64,000 bases of DNA from Aquitalea denitrificans (GCF_009856625.1 NZ_CP047241.1:620001-684000), one strand, 5' to 3'. Shown: positions 25,444 through 34,321, counted from the stretch's first letter. The notes: generated by a model from the letters alone, not told the origin. Numbers and translations are program-made.

Positions 25444-26184
25444 TTATTCTCTATTGCTACTGCTGCCTGGCGGTGGCCGGTTGTATTCAGCTGGAGATGG
25501 GGGGAGCAGGCGGTCCAGAATCTGCAGCAAGGGCCGGGTGACAGCAGCAGCGGCTGCACCGGCTGCATCGGCATCACCAGCCTGGATGGCAGCAACGATG
25601 GCCTGGTGTGAGGGCAGATCCGGGTCCGGCAGCGCTTCGTCGTGAATGGAACGCTGGATGCTGTCCTGCACCACGCGGGAGAAATAGCGATACAGCTCGG
25701 CCAGTGCCGCATTACCGCAGGCATCGGCAATGGCCAGGTGGAAATCCAGATCGCGGGCGATGAAATCGTCTGCTTGCGCATACTGGCTTTGTTCGCCGCG
25801 TATGGCCAGCGCATCTTCTATCCGTGCCAGTCCGTGGGTATCGGCACGCAATGCCGCCAGTCGGGCTGTGCTTTCCTCCAGCATGGCACGTACTTCCAGC
25901 TGCTCGCGCAGGCTGGCACGGCTGATAGCGCGCAGGGCATCGGCCGGGCTGGTCATGGTTTTTACATAGGTGCCGTCACCCTGACGAACCTCCAGCAAGC
26001 CGGCGTACAACAGAACCCGAATGGCTTCGCGCACGGTGTTGCGGCTGATGCCCAGCAGAGTGGCCAGCTCGGGTTCGGTGGGGATACGGCTGTCGACCGG
26101 CCATTGGCCGGCGGCAAGGCGCTGGCCGATATCTTCGACGGCAAGGTCTACCAGCGAGCGTCTGGCTTGATGCAGTGGCGGCAT
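25444..26184 (-). CDS. GntR family regulator, FadR/FCD subfamily
   Basis: A 246-residue regulator: winged helix-turn-helix at about residues 8-75 (RIPTEPELATLLGISRNTVR, then LRQGDGTYV-like VRQGDGTYV) and an all-helical FCD ligand domain (about 95-230). The FCD metal ligands Asp and His in DLDFHLAIA and the His in SHQAIVAAI are visible, but the later His usually found in a RRHL-like context is replaced in AAVTRPL, so metal binding may be altered. Co-directional and almost contiguous with the MFS gene downstream, which is its likely target. Confidence 0.88.
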   Translation of the reverse strand: MPPLHQARRSLVDLAVEDIGQRLAAGQWPVDSRIPTEPELATLLGISRNTVREAIRVLLYAGLLEVRQGDGTYVKTMTSPADALRAISRASLREQLEVRAMLEESTARLAALRADTHGLARIEDALAIRGEQSQYAQADDFIARDLDFHLAIADACGNAALAELYRYFSRVVQDSIQRSIHDEALPDPDLPSHQAIVAAIQAGDADAAGAAAAAVTRPLLQILDRLLPPSPAEYNRPPPGSSSNRE

Positions 26185-26298
26185 GTTTTGTCTCTATTCA
26201 TCCAATCATCCGATGTATTTTGACGCGGCTTGTCACTGGCAGCAAGTTGGGAGAGTGAGGAGGGGGAGGGGGCGGGCCGGGATGGCCCGCCGGGGTGC

Positions 26299-26568
26299 TT
26301 ATTTGGCGGCGGAAGCTGCGTCTTTCACGCACTTCTTCACAAAGCTGTTCTTGGCAGCGCCAGCCAGTTTCTTGTCGGCAGCCTTGCCTTCGCACATGGC
26401 TTGCGGTGCGGCAGCCTTGCTGTCCTTTTCACATTTCTTCAGGAAGCTGGCCTTGGCGGCACCAGCCAGTTTCTTCTCGGTGGCCTTGGCATCACAGCTG
26501 GCGTCTGCAGCCAGAGCGACATTGGCAGTGGCCAGGGTCAACAGTGCCATCATCACGAATTTGCGCAT
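26299..26568 (-). CDS. PsiF-repeat exported protein
   Basis: An 89-residue protein with a clear signal peptide (MRKFVMMALLTLATANVALA, residues 1-20) and two PsiF repeats of about 26 residues: CDAKATEKKLAGAAKASF-LKKCEKD and CEGKAADKKLAGAAKNSF-VKKCVKD. Each repeat has two Cys, so each may close a disulfide. PsiF in E. coli is phosphate-starvation induced; its function is unknown. The ATG at 26568 has GAGGAA upstream, which rules out the longer ORF. A GC hairpin (26272-26290) lies after the stop but has no T-run. Confidence 0.88.
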   Translation of the reverse strand: MRKFVMMALLTLATANVALAADASCDAKATEKKLAGAAKASFLKKCEKDSKAAAPQAMCEGKAADKKLAGAAKNSFVKKCVKDAASAAK

Positions 26569-26911
26569 TGCAGGTTCCTCAAGGTTGGATGGGAAACATT
26601 CCCGGTTGGCAGGCAGGTATTGCACTGCTTGTGCACCGTAACATATATGGATTTGTCCTGTTTATCCATCACGGATTGTTACAAGGCTTGTCAGCAAGTC
26701 ATGGCCGCAGGCAGGCATCCGGGGTGCAGGTCTACGGCGAGCCTCCAGTTACCGGACTTACGGGCTTGGGCTGCAATGCCCTTATCCTAGTTCACCTTGA
26801 TCCAAATGGCATTAATTGTCTTTGTTGCAGGATGGAAGCCGGGCTTGCTGGTATCATTCCGCTTTTACAGCCTGCGGGCTGTCCATACTTCATCTCTTGT
26901 TGCTGCATTGC
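26569..26911. other. Intergenic region between the psiF-like gene and mltG
   Basis: About 340 bases between divergent genes. No gene, terminator or recognisable operator was found; no convincing Pho box was seen before the psiF-like gene. The part nearest mltG is GC-poorer and presumably holds its promoter. Confidence 0.4.
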
Positions 26912-27907
26912 ATGAAAACTCTGTCTCGCCTGTTATTGCTGGCCATTCTTGCCGCCATGGGCTGGTTGGCCTGGGTGGTGGTCATTCCGGTTGATCTGCC
27001 ACAAACGCCTTACAAGCTCACCATCGGCCCCAATCGCACGCTGGGTCAGGTGGCGCGCGGCCTGTCCGAGGAAGGGGTGATCCGTAACCGCAACATCATG
27101 ATGTGGCTAGGGCGCATGCTGGGCATGGACCGCAAGATCAAGGCTGGTCTTTACCAGTTCAGCGATAGCGCCTCGATGTGGGACATCCTGCAGCGGCTGG
27201 CTGACGGCCACCCGGATGAGGCCAGCCTGACGCTGATTGAAGGCTGGAATTTCCACCAGTTCCGCCAGGCCATCGACCGCAACCCGGACATCACCCATGA
27301 TGCGCGCGGCTTGAGCGATGCCCAGTTGCTGCAGCAACTGGGGCTGGATGGCGTAGCGGCCGAGGGGCTGTTCTTCCCCAGCACCTATCTGTTCACCCCC
27401 GGCAGCAGCGATCTGGACCTGTACCGCCGCGCCTATGGCACCATGCAGCAAAAGCTGGATGCCGCCTGGGCGGCACGCAAGGCCGACCTGCCATACCATA
27501 CGCCCTATGAATTGCTGATCATGGCCAGCCTGGTGGAAAAGGAAACCTCGCTGGATGCCGACCGGCCCCTGGTGGCCGCGGTGTTTGTCAACCGGCTGCA
27601 CAAGGGCATGCGCCTGCAGACCGATCCGTCGGTCATCTACGGCATGGGCAGCGCCTATCGCGGCAATATCAGCAAGGCCGACTTGCGCCGCGACACGCCC
27701 TACAATACCTATACCCGCAACGGCCTGACGCCCACCCCCATCGCCATGCCCGGCAAGGCAGCACTGGAGGCAGCAGCCAATCCGGCCAATTCCACGGCAC
27801 TGTACTTCGTGGCCAAGGGGGATGGCAGTTCTTACTTCTCTGCCACCCTGGATGAACATAATCAGGCGGTGCGCAAATACATTCTGAAGAAAGGCTCCAA
27901 TGACTAG
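26912..27907 (+). CDS. mltG: Endolytic peptidoglycan transglycosylase MltG
   Basis: A 331-residue YceG-family protein with one N-terminal membrane helix (about residues 5-25), a LysM-like region and the catalytic domain. The active-site Glu is in MASLVEKETSLDADRP (about residue 211), and QTDPSVIYGMG and YNTYTRNGLTPTPIAMPG are strongly conserved family stretches. It cuts nascent glycan strands to end their elongation. The ATG at 26912 was chosen because it begins the membrane anchor. It is the first gene of mltG-tmk-holB-pilZ-tatD and overlaps tmk by 8 bases. pabC, often upstream, is absent here. Confidence 0.93.
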   Translation: MKTLSRLLLLAILAAMGWLAWVVVIPVDLPQTPYKLTIGPNRTLGQVARGLSEEGVIRNRNIMMWLGRMLGMDRKIKAGLYQFSDSASMWDILQRLADGHPDEASLTLIEGWNFHQFRQAIDRNPDITHDARGLSDAQLLQQLGLDGVAAEGLFFPSTYLFTPGSSDLDLYRRAYGTMQQKLDAAWAARKADLPYHTPYELLIMASLVEKETSLDADRPLVAAVFVNRLHKGMRLQTDPSVIYGMGSAYRGNISKADLRRDTPYNTYTRNGLTPTPIAMPGKAALEAAANPANSTALYFVAKGDGSSYFSATLDEHNQAVRKYILKKGSND

Positions 27908-28529
27908 TCAGACTGGCTGCTTCATCACGCTGGAAGGCATTGATGGTGCCGGTAAAAGCACCCATCTGGGCTTTATCCGCGACTGGCTGGCCGAGCATGG
28001 CATTGCCGCCGAATTCACCCGCGAACCGGGTGGCACGCCGCTGGGCGAGCAAATCCGCGCCTTGCTGCTGGCAGTGGACACCGAAGTGTCGCTGGATGCC
28101 GAAACCCTGCTGATGTTCGCCTCGCGCCAACAATTGGTGTCCAGCCTGATCCGTCCTGCACTGCAAGCCGGACGCTGGGTGGTGTCAGACCGCTTTACCG
28201 ACTCGACCTTTGCCTTTCAGGGTGGTGGCCGCGGCGTGCCGACCGAGCGCATTGCCGTGCTGGAAAACTGGGTGCAGCAAGGCCTGCAGCCCGATCTGAC
28301 CCTGCTGTTCGATGTACCGCTGGATGTGGCCAGCCAGCGCATGAGCGGCAGCCGCCAGCTGGACCGTTTCGAACAGGAAAAAGCCGACTTTCACCAACGC
28401 GTGCGTGATGCCTACTTGCAGCGTGCCGCTGCTGATTCCCGCTTTCGCATTCTGGATGCCACCCGTAGCATTGCCCAGTTGCAACAGGACATTGCCGGCC
28501 ATCTGGCCGCCTTGCTGGAGCAACGCTAA
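27900..28529 (+). CDS. tmk: Thymidylate kinase
   Basis: A 209-residue enzyme that phosphorylates dTMP to dTDP. The P-loop is EGIDGAGKST (about residues 12-21), followed by TREPGGTPLGE, the DRF motif in VVSDRFTDSTFAFQGGG, and a lid region around residue 145-155. It overlaps mltG by 8 bases and holB by one base (TAATG), so translation is coupled along the operon. Confidence 0.96.
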   Translation: MTSQTGCFITLEGIDGAGKSTHLGFIRDWLAEHGIAAEFTREPGGTPLGEQIRALLLAVDTEVSLDAETLLMFASRQQLVSSLIRPALQAGRWVVSDRFTDSTFAFQGGGRGVPTERIAVLENWVQQGLQPDLTLLFDVPLDVASQRMSGSRQLDRFEQEKADFHQRVRDAYLQRAAADSRFRILDATRSIAQLQQDIAGHLAALLEQR

Positions 28530-29530
28530 TGCTGTTTCCCTGGCAGCAGCAGGACTGGCAGCGCCTGAATGCCGAACGCACCCGCCTGCCCAACGCCTGG
28601 CTGTTCATCGGCCCGGCTGGCACCGGAAAGCTGGAGTTTGCCCTGCACCTGGCCCAGTCGCTGCTGTGCGAGAAGCTGGCGGTCGACCATCAGCCCTGCG
28701 GCCAATGCGAGGCCTGCCGCTGGTTCGAGCATGGCACCCATCCAGACTTCCGCCGCCTGTCGCCGCTGACCGACGAAGAAGAAGAGGGCAAGGAAGCCAA
28801 GCCCGGACGCAAGCTGCCCCTGATCAAGATTGAAGCCGTGCGCGAGGTTATCGAGTTTGCCCACCTCACCGCCCACCGTGCCGGACGGCGCATCATCGTG
28901 GTGGAGCCGGCGGAAAACCTGAACCCGGCGGCAGCCAATGCCTTGCTCAAGATTCTGGAAGAGCCGCCGCAGGATGTGCTGTTCCTGCTGGTGGCACAGG
29001 CTGCACAGCGCCTGTTGCCCACCATACGTAGCCGCTGTCGTCAGTTTCCCCTGTCTGCGCCCAGTCAGGCACAGGCGCTGGACTGGCTGCGCCAGCAGGG
29101 CGTTACCGATGCCGAAGCCGAGCTGGCTCACAACGGCGGCGCGCCGCTGTTTGATCACGACCCGGCTCTGGCCAAGCTGCGCAGCCAGTTTATTGATGGC
29201 CTTGCTCAGCCCACTTTTGCCAGCATCCTCAGTCTGGCCGAGCTGGTGGACAAGCAGAAGCTGCCGCTGGCCATTCCGCTGGGCTGGCTGATGAAATGGC
29301 TGCATGATCTGGCTGGTTTGAGTCTGGCAGGGATTGTCCGCTATCATCCAGACAAGCAGGCGGTGTTGCAGGCGCTGGTACAGCGTTGCGACACCGTGGC
29401 TCTGATGCGCTGTCAGGATGCTTTGCAGCAGCTGGCTCCCTTTGGTCAGCACACGCTGAATACGCGTTTGCAACTGGAGGCCCTGCTGATGGATTATCTG
29501 AAAATCTTTGCCGGTAGTCGTCAGGGCTGA
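28529..29530 (+). CDS. holB: DNA polymerase III subunit delta prime
   Basis: A 333-residue AAA+-fold clamp-loader subunit. It has a degenerate P-loop (GPAGTGKLEFA, about residues 26-36), a zinc-binding module with CGQCEACRWFEHGTHPD (about 56-72), and the sensor-like NALLKILEEPP (about 137). An acidic insert (TDEEEEGKEAKPGR, about 80-93) is more pronounced than in E. coli HolB. It helps load the beta clamp. Start overlaps the tmk stop by one base. Confidence 0.93.
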   Translation: MLFPWQQQDWQRLNAERTRLPNAWLFIGPAGTGKLEFALHLAQSLLCEKLAVDHQPCGQCEACRWFEHGTHPDFRRLSPLTDEEEEGKEAKPGRKLPLIKIEAVREVIEFAHLTAHRAGRRIIVVEPAENLNPAAANALLKILEEPPQDVLFLLVAQAAQRLLPTIRSRCRQFPLSAPSQAQALDWLRQQGVTDAEAELAHNGGAPLFDHDPALAKLRSQFIDGLAQPTFASILSLAELVDKQKLPLAIPLGWLMKWLHDLAGLSLAGIVRYHPDKQAVLQALVQRCDTVALMRCQDALQQLAPFGQHTLNTRLQLEALLMDYLKIFAGSRQG

Positions 29531-29619
29531 AGCCAGGCGGCTGCAGCAACTGATACCGGTTTTGGACAAGGCTGCGGCAGCAGCCGGCAGCACAACCAAC
29601 AACAGCGGAATACGCGCAA

Positions 29620-29985
29620 ATGGAAAACACTTCCCGGCCCGATCTAACTCGCCCCGGTGTGCTGTCGCTGCACATCAAGGAACGTAGTGCGTTGTTTGCC
29701 GCCTACATGCCTTTTCTTAAGAATGGCGGCATCTTCATTCCCACCAATAAGGACATGAAGCTGGGCGAAGAGGTATTCCTGCTGCTTACGCTGATGGATG
29801 AACCACAGAAAATTGCTGTGCAGGCCAAGGTGGTGTGGATTACCCCGGCTGGTGCCAACAACAGTCGCGTGCAGGGCATTGGCGTGGAGTTTGCCTATGG
29901 CGAAGCCGGCAACCAGGCCCGGGCCAAGATCGAAACCCTGCTGGGTGGTGTGCTCAACTCCAGCCGTCCCACCCATACCATGTAA
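29620..29985 (+). CDS. pilZ: Type IV pilus assembly protein PilZ
   Basis: A 121-residue PilZ-domain protein. The sequence LFAAYMPFLKNGGIFIPTNK and GEEVFLLLTLMDEPQ, plus KVVWITPAG and GIGVEF, match the stand-alone PilZ of the tmk-holB-pilZ-tatD locus. Like those, it lacks the RxxxR and DxSxxG motifs that bind c-di-GMP (the equivalent region is KERSALF and KNGGIF), so it probably acts through protein contacts (PilB/FimX in other species) rather than by binding the nucleotide. It lies 89 bases after holB. Confidence 0.9.
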   Translation: MENTSRPDLTRPGVLSLHIKERSALFAAYMPFLKNGGIFIPTNKDMKLGEEVFLLLTLMDEPQKIAVQAKVVWITPAGANNSRVQGIGVEFAYGEAGNQARAKIETLLGGVLNSSRPTHTM

Positions 29986-30034
29986 CCCTGTCACCCGGCC
30001 GTGGTCGGGTGCATTGCCAGCCAGATCAAACATC

Positions 30035-30826
30035 ATGCTTGTCGATTCGCATTGCCATATCAATTTTCCCGACCTCTCCAGCCGCCTGACAGAGGTGCTG
30101 GGCAATATGCAGCACAACGGTGTCGAGCTGGCGCTGGTAATTGGCGTATCGCGTCCCAAGTATCCTGAAGTATTGGCGCTGGCGGAAAACCACGCCAATC
30201 TGTACGCCACCGTGGGTATTCATCCGGACGATCCCGAGGCCGAGGAATTCAGCGAGGAAGAACTGCTGGCCCATGCAGCACACCCGCGCGTGGTGGGCAT
30301 TGGCGAAACCGGGCTGGATTACCACTGGTGCAAGGGTGATCTGGAATGGCAGCACCAGCGTTTCCGCACCCATATCCGCGCCGCCAAACGCGCAGGCCTG
30401 CCGCTGATCATCCATACCCGCGAATCCGCCGCCGACACCATCCGCATCCTGCGTGAAGAAGGTGCCGAGCAGTGTGGCGGGGTGATGCACTGCTTCACCG
30501 AAAACTGGGAAGTGGCACAGGCCGCGCTGGAGATCGGCTTTTATATTTCCTTCTCCGGCATCGTGACGTTCAAGAACGCCGCGCAGATCAAGGAAGTGGC
30601 GCAGAAAATGCCGCTGGAGCGCATGCTGGTGGAAACCGACTCGCCCTATCTGGCCCCGGTGCCTTACCGTGGCAAGCTGAACGAGCCGGCCTATGTGCGG
30701 CACGTGGCTGAGCATATTGCCGAACTGCGCGGTATCCGTTTCGAGGAGGTTGCCGCCGCCACCAGCGACAACTTCTATCGCCTGTTCAGCAAGATCCAGC
30801 GCCCGCAAGCCGGGCAGGCTGCCTGA
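30035..30826 (+). CDS. TatD family metal-dependent DNase/hydrolase
   Basis: A 263-residue TIM-barrel metallohydrolase. Metal ligands are visible as DSHCHINF (residues 4-11), GIGETGLDYHW (about 90), IIHTRES (about 128), MHCFTENWEVA (about 153) and VETDSPYLAP (about 203). It matches YcfH, the TatD paralogue usually found downstream of holB/pilZ. Start at 30035 fits the family; there is no good Shine-Dalgarno, and a small hairpin (29992-30011) separates it from pilZ. It is followed by the MBL gene after 4 bases. Confidence 0.92.
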   Translation: MLVDSHCHINFPDLSSRLTEVLGNMQHNGVELALVIGVSRPKYPEVLALAENHANLYATVGIHPDDPEAEEFSEEELLAHAAHPRVVGIGETGLDYHWCKGDLEWQHQRFRTHIRAAKRAGLPLIIHTRESAADTIRILREEGAEQCGGVMHCFTENWEVAQAALEIGFYISFSGIVTFKNAAQIKEVAQKMPLERMLVETDSPYLAPVPYRGKLNEPAYVRHVAEHIAELRGIRFEEVAAATSDNFYRLFSKIQRPQAGQAA

Positions 30827-30830
30827 TCCC

Positions 30831-31628
30831 ATGACGGCCCCACGTGTTGGCGAGATGGAAATCACCATTCTGGGTTGCGGTTCCAGCTCCGGCACGCCGG
30901 CCATCGGCTGTCACTGCGAAACCTGCAGCTCAAGCGATCCGCGCAATCACCGCACGCGCTGCTCGGCCTATATCCGCTGTGGCGACAAGGGCCTGCTGAT
31001 CGATACCGGCCCGGACCTGCGCCAGCAAGCACTGCGCGAAGGCATCCGCCAGGTGGATGCCGTGCTGTATACCCATCCGCATGCCGATCACCTGAACGGT
31101 ATCGACGATCTGCGCGCCTTCTGCTATGTCAAGCAAGGTGCCATCGTGCTGTACGGTAATGCCTTCAGCATGGACAACATCACCAGCCGTTTCGGCTATG
31201 CGCTGCAGCCGCCGTCCAAGGTGTGGGACAAGCCGGTGCTGCTGCCCGAAGTGGTGGACGGCCCATTCGAACATGATGGCCTGCCCATCACCCCCATTCC
31301 CTTGCGACACGGCAGCTGGCCCTGCCTGGGGTGGCGTATTGGCAATGCCGCCTGGCTGACCGACCTGTCCCGTATTCCGGATGAAAGCCTGGCGCTGCTG
31401 CAAGGGCTGGATGTGCTGTTTCTGGACTGCCTGAACATGGATGGCTACCCCTCACACCTGGGTTTCCATCAGTCACTGGAGTGGGCAGCCCGCATCGGTG
31501 CCCGCCGCACGGTGTTGATCCACATGATTCACCGGCTGGAATACCACGCCTTGTCGGCACTGTGCCCACCGGGCGTTGAAGTGGGGTATGACGGCCTGAA
31601 GGTGGTGCTGCCGACACCAACGGCCTAG
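30831..31628 (+). CDS. PhnP-like metallo-beta-lactamase fold hydrolase
   Basis: A 265-residue MBL-fold phosphodiesterase. The N-terminus EITILGCGSSSGTPAIGCHC, the metal motif THPHADHLNGIDD (about residue 81), RHGSWPCLGWRIG and the final HMIHRLEYH are typical of the PhnP-type group of cyclic phosphodiesterases. There is no phosphonate operon, so the phn role is not implied. The start may be the ATG at 30831 or the one at 30855, which gives the common short N-terminus. Last gene of the mltG-tatD operon; its stop overlaps that of the convergent DUF218 gene. Confidence 0.87.
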   Translation: MTAPRVGEMEITILGCGSSSGTPAIGCHCETCSSSDPRNHRTRCSAYIRCGDKGLLIDTGPDLRQQALREGIRQVDAVLYTHPHADHLNGIDDLRAFCYVKQGAIVLYGNAFSMDNITSRFGYALQPPSKVWDKPVLLPEVVDGPFEHDGLPITPIPLRHGSWPCLGWRIGNAAWLTDLSRIPDESLALLQGLDVLFLDCLNMDGYPSHLGFHQSLEWAARIGARRTVLIHMIHRLEYHALSALCPPGVEVGYDGLKVVLPTPTA

Positions 31629-32344
31629 CTAGCCTGAGAGCTGTTTGCTGCGCGGGCTCCGGTTGTAGGCAGGTCATCCAGCGCGCTGCCACGTAACAGG
31701 TGGCGGTTGTAACCCAGCGCAATCAGTTGTTGCCAGGCTTCCAGCACCTCGTCCGGAATGGGCAGTGCCTGCTGAAAACCCAGCCGCGGATAGCGCAGCA
31801 GGCGGTGGATGTCACCCACCATTTCTTCGATCAGGCCAAACACCCCCACCATATTGGATACGCCCCAGGGGAAGGCGAACTCCGGCGCATCGACGGAGAA
31901 ATCGATATCTGGCCAGTGTATCGGCTGGGTCTGGGCCACCCGGCGGATGGAGTTGGGCTTGGTGACAAAGGTAACGCGCCGTACATCCGGGCAGATGGCG
32001 CGCGCCAAGGCCAGATTCTCGGCAAAGCTGCGTGCCTGTGGCTCCAGCAGTATTTGCTGTCGCTTGACGCCCAGCGCCAGCGCACGCTCGGCAAACACCT
32101 CGGCCTCCGGCCTGTTCCACAAATCGCGCGTCCAGTTGCCGGTATTGCCGCTGATCAGCATGTGCGGGGCAATGCCCTGCTGTAGCAAGGCGGCAGCATG
32201 ATCCATCACCCGCAGGTCATAAGAGCCGCACACCACCAGCACGTCGCAGGGTTGATGCCCGCGCCCGGCGGAGAGGAAGTCCCAAAGCCGGCCGGCCAAT
32301 TGCAAGGTGAGGGTGGGGCGGTCCTGTGCGTGGTTCATCGGCAC
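31625..32344 (-). CDS. DUF218/YdcF-like family protein
   Basis: A 239-residue protein with a DUF218 core: VLVVCGSYDLRVMDHAAALL, MLISGNTGNW, EAEVFAERALALGV, LLEPQARSFAENLALAR and VTFVTKPNSIRR are the family blocks. E. coli YdcF binds S-adenosylmethionine; no physiological role is settled. There is no membrane segment. Alternative start 6 bases downstream (MNHAQDR). It is the fourth gene of the leftward trpS operon, 6 bases after creA. Confidence 0.85.
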   Translation of the reverse strand: MPMNHAQDRPTLTLQLAGRLWDFLSAGRGHQPCDVLVVCGSYDLRVMDHAAALLQQGIAPHMLISGNTGNWTRDLWNRPEAEVFAERALALGVKRQQILLEPQARSFAENLALARAICPDVRRVTFVTKPNSIRRVAQTQPIHWPDIDFSVDAPEFAFPWGVSNMVGVFGLIEEMVGDIHRLLRYPRLGFQQALPIPDEVLEAWQQLIALGYNRHLLRGSALDDLPTTGARAANSSQAS

Positions 32345-32350
32345 CGCCGC

Positions 32351-32824
32351 TTACTTCTGCGGAATGTTCTGGCCGCTGACCGGTACGGCGGTGACCGCAT
32401 TGTCCGGGCTGCCGTCCACCAGCTTGTCGGAATAGGTCAGATACACCAGGGTATTGCGTTTGGCATCGACAATGCGCACCACCCGCACATGCTTGAAGAT
32501 GAAGGACGCACTCTCCTTGAACACTTCTTCCTGTTTCGGCAGCGGTTTGGCAAAGCTGATGTTGCCGATCTGGCGGCACGCCACGGAAAAGCGCGACGGG
32601 TCCTTGGCCAGGCCCACTGCACCGCTATAGCCGCCGGTCTGGGCACGCGATACATAACAGGCCACACCGGCCACCGAGGGGTCGTCGAAGGCCTCCACCA
32701 CCACCTTGTCGTTGGGGCTGAGCAGGCGGAAGGTGGTGGATACCTTGCCGACTTCCTCGGCCTGGGCCAGGGGAAGCAGGCTGCACAGGCTGGCAGCCAG
32801 CAGCAGGGGGCGCAGCAGCGTCAT
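32351..32824 (-). CDS. creA: CreA family exported protein
   Basis: A 157-residue protein with a signal peptide (about residues 1-22, ending AQA). The body VGKVSTTFRLLSPNDKVVVEAFDDPSVAGVACYVSRA (ends at about residue 60) and DPSRFSVACRQIG and KHVRVVRIVD... TLVYLTYSDKLVDGSP match CreA, of which E. coli has one of the same length. Function is unknown; two Cys remain after cleavage. It lies 35 bases after the chorismate mutase gene and is probably co-transcribed from trpS. Confidence 0.9.
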   Translation of the reverse strand: MTLLRPLLLAASLCSLLPLAQAEEVGKVSTTFRLLSPNDKVVVEAFDDPSVAGVACYVSRAQTGGYSGAVGLAKDPSRFSVACRQIGNISFAKPLPKQEEVFKESASFIFKHVRVVRIVDAKRNTLVYLTYSDKLVDGSPDNAVTAVPVSGQNIPQK

Positions 32825-32859
32825 GGTCGTTTCCTGAAGGATAAGTACAGGCTGACAGT

Positions 32860-33174
32860 CTAAGCCGTGGGCAGCGGTTTGCCCATGCTGGCGAATTCCT
32901 GCAGTTCACTGGCAATGAAATGGCTGATCATGGTGCGATACACCTCGGCAGTCAGCCTGGGGTCTGCTCCCAGTTCGCCCGCCAGCTTTTCCACCCGGCG
33001 CATCACCTGATCCACCCGCTTGCCGCCTTCCACTTCCTCGTTGCTGTGCTTGAAGCGGGCGGCCTGTTTCACATACAGGCCGCGTTCGGCCAGCAGCGAT
33101 ACCAGCGCACGGTCGATGCGGTCGATTTGCGTGCGTACTTCATCCAGATTCTGACATTGATAGACGAATTCCAC
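32860..33174 (-). CDS. AroQ-class chorismate mutase, PchB-like subgroup
   Basis: A 104-residue all-helical protein: DEVRTQIDRIDRALVSLLAER, then YVKQAARFKHS, RVDQVM and YRTMISHFIASELQ. The Arg in helix 1, the Lys of RFK and the Arg of GKRVDQV are the active-site positions of the AroQ/PchB fold. It may convert chorismate to prephenate or, like PchB, act as an isochorismate-pyruvate lyase; no pch genes are near. A GTG start at 33174 is chosen because AGGAG lies 8 bases before it; the longer ATG ORF adds an unlikely Pro/Gly-rich leader. It lies 67 bases after trpS. Confidence 0.82.
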   Translation of the reverse strand: MEFVYQCQNLDEVRTQIDRIDRALVSLLAERGLYVKQAARFKHSNEEVEGGKRVDQVMRRVEKLAGELGADPRLTAEVYRTMISHFIASELQEFASMGKPLPTA

Positions 33175-33241
33175 GGGTGTTGCTCCTGTTGGCGGCCACC
33201 CGCAGCCGGGTGGCCGTGTTGCCATGGTGGATGGCGGCGGA

Positions 33242-34264
33242 TCAGTAGTAATTCAGCCCCATGGCTGCCTTTACCTCACTGAGGGTGACAGCCGCCACCT
33301 GACGGGCGCGCGCCGTGCCTTCCTTCAGCATGGCCAGCACGGCGGCCGGGTCGCGCGCGTATTCTTCGCGGCGCTGGCGGATGGGGGCGAGCAGCTCCTG
33401 CAGGCATTCCTCCAGATGCTGCTTGATCACGCTGTCGCCCAGCCCGCCCAGGCGGTAGTGGTCCTTCAGGCGTTTGACCAGTTCGATATTGGGGTGGAAG
33501 GCATCAAGATAGCTGAACACTACATTGCCTTCCACCTGGCCTGGGTCGGACACGCGCAGATGGTTGGGGTCGGTGTACATCATCTTCACCGCCTGGCGGA
33601 TTTCATCGGCACTGGCGGACAGGGTGAGGGTGTTGCCCAGCGATTTGGACATCTTGGCCTTGCCGTCGATGCCGGGCAGGCGGGCGCCTACTTCCGGCAC
33701 CATGGCTTTGGCTTCCACCAGTACCGGGTTTTCCACGCTGGCATTGAAGCGGCGCACGATTTCGTTGGTCTGCTCGATCATCGGAATCTGGTCTTCACCC
33801 ACCGGCACGATGGTGGCCTTGAAGGCGGTGATGTCGGCGGCCTGGGCGGCAGGGTAGGTGAGGAAGCCGGCCGGGATGTCGCGCTCGTAGCCGCGTTGTT
33901 TTATTTCATCCTTGATGGTGGGGTTGCGTTCCAGCCGCGATACCGTCACCAGGTTGAGATAGTAGGACGCCAGCTCGGTCAGCTCCGGCACCAGGCTCTG
34001 GATGAAGATGGTGCTCTTGGCCGGGTCTATGCCCACCGCCAGGTAATCCAGCGCCACCTGCAGCACGTTGTCACGTACTTTCAGGTAATTGCCCATATTG
34101 TCGGTCAGCGCCTGGGCGTCGGCCAGCAGCAGGAATTGCTGGCAGCGGTCTTGTAGCAGCACGCGGTTGCGCAAGGAGCCAACGTAATGGCCAAGGTGCA
34201 GCGAGCCGGTGGTGCGGTCGCCGGTGAGAATGATGTCCTGGGAAGTGATGTCGCTCGGTTTCAT
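33242..34264 (-). CDS. trpS: Tryptophanyl-tRNA synthetase
   Basis: A 340-residue class Ic synthetase. The HIGH-like motif is in TTGSLHLGHYVG (about residues 18-29) and the KMSKS motif in GKAKMSKSLGNT (about 200). DALQALTDN-like ADAQALTDN and the GEDQIPMIEQTNEI block line the Trp-AMP pocket. The start ATG at 34264 has AGGAA 7 bases upstream. A leader ORF with three Trp codons and a terminator hairpin lie 58-180 bases upstream, so transcription is likely controlled by Trp-tRNA charging. First gene of trpS-chorismate mutase-creA-DUF218. Confidence 0.95.
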   Translation of the reverse strand: MKPSDITSQDIILTGDRTTGSLHLGHYVGSLRNRVLLQDRCQQFLLLADAQALTDNMGNYLKVRDNVLQVALDYLAVGIDPAKSTIFIQSLVPELTELASYYLNLVTVSRLERNPTIKDEIKQRGYERDIPAGFLTYPAAQAADITAFKATIVPVGEDQIPMIEQTNEIVRRFNASVENPVLVEAKAMVPEVGARLPGIDGKAKMSKSLGNTLTLSASADEIRQAVKMMYTDPNHLRVSDPGQVEGNVVFSYLDAFHPNIELVKRLKDHYRLGGLGDSVIKQHLEECLQELLAPIRQRREEYARDPAAVLAMLKEGTARARQVAAVTLSEVKAAMGLNYY

Positions 34265-34321
34265 GTCGTGTTCCTGTTGCTGATCAAGTAACGGAAACCA
34301 TCGACAAGGCGGAACGTAGAC

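Noticed and set aside
26250..26276. A G-quadruplex-like run (several G tracts) after the psiF-like gene
   Set aside because: The first loop is long and the tract lies in a purine-rich GC spacer; there is no independent evidence of function.
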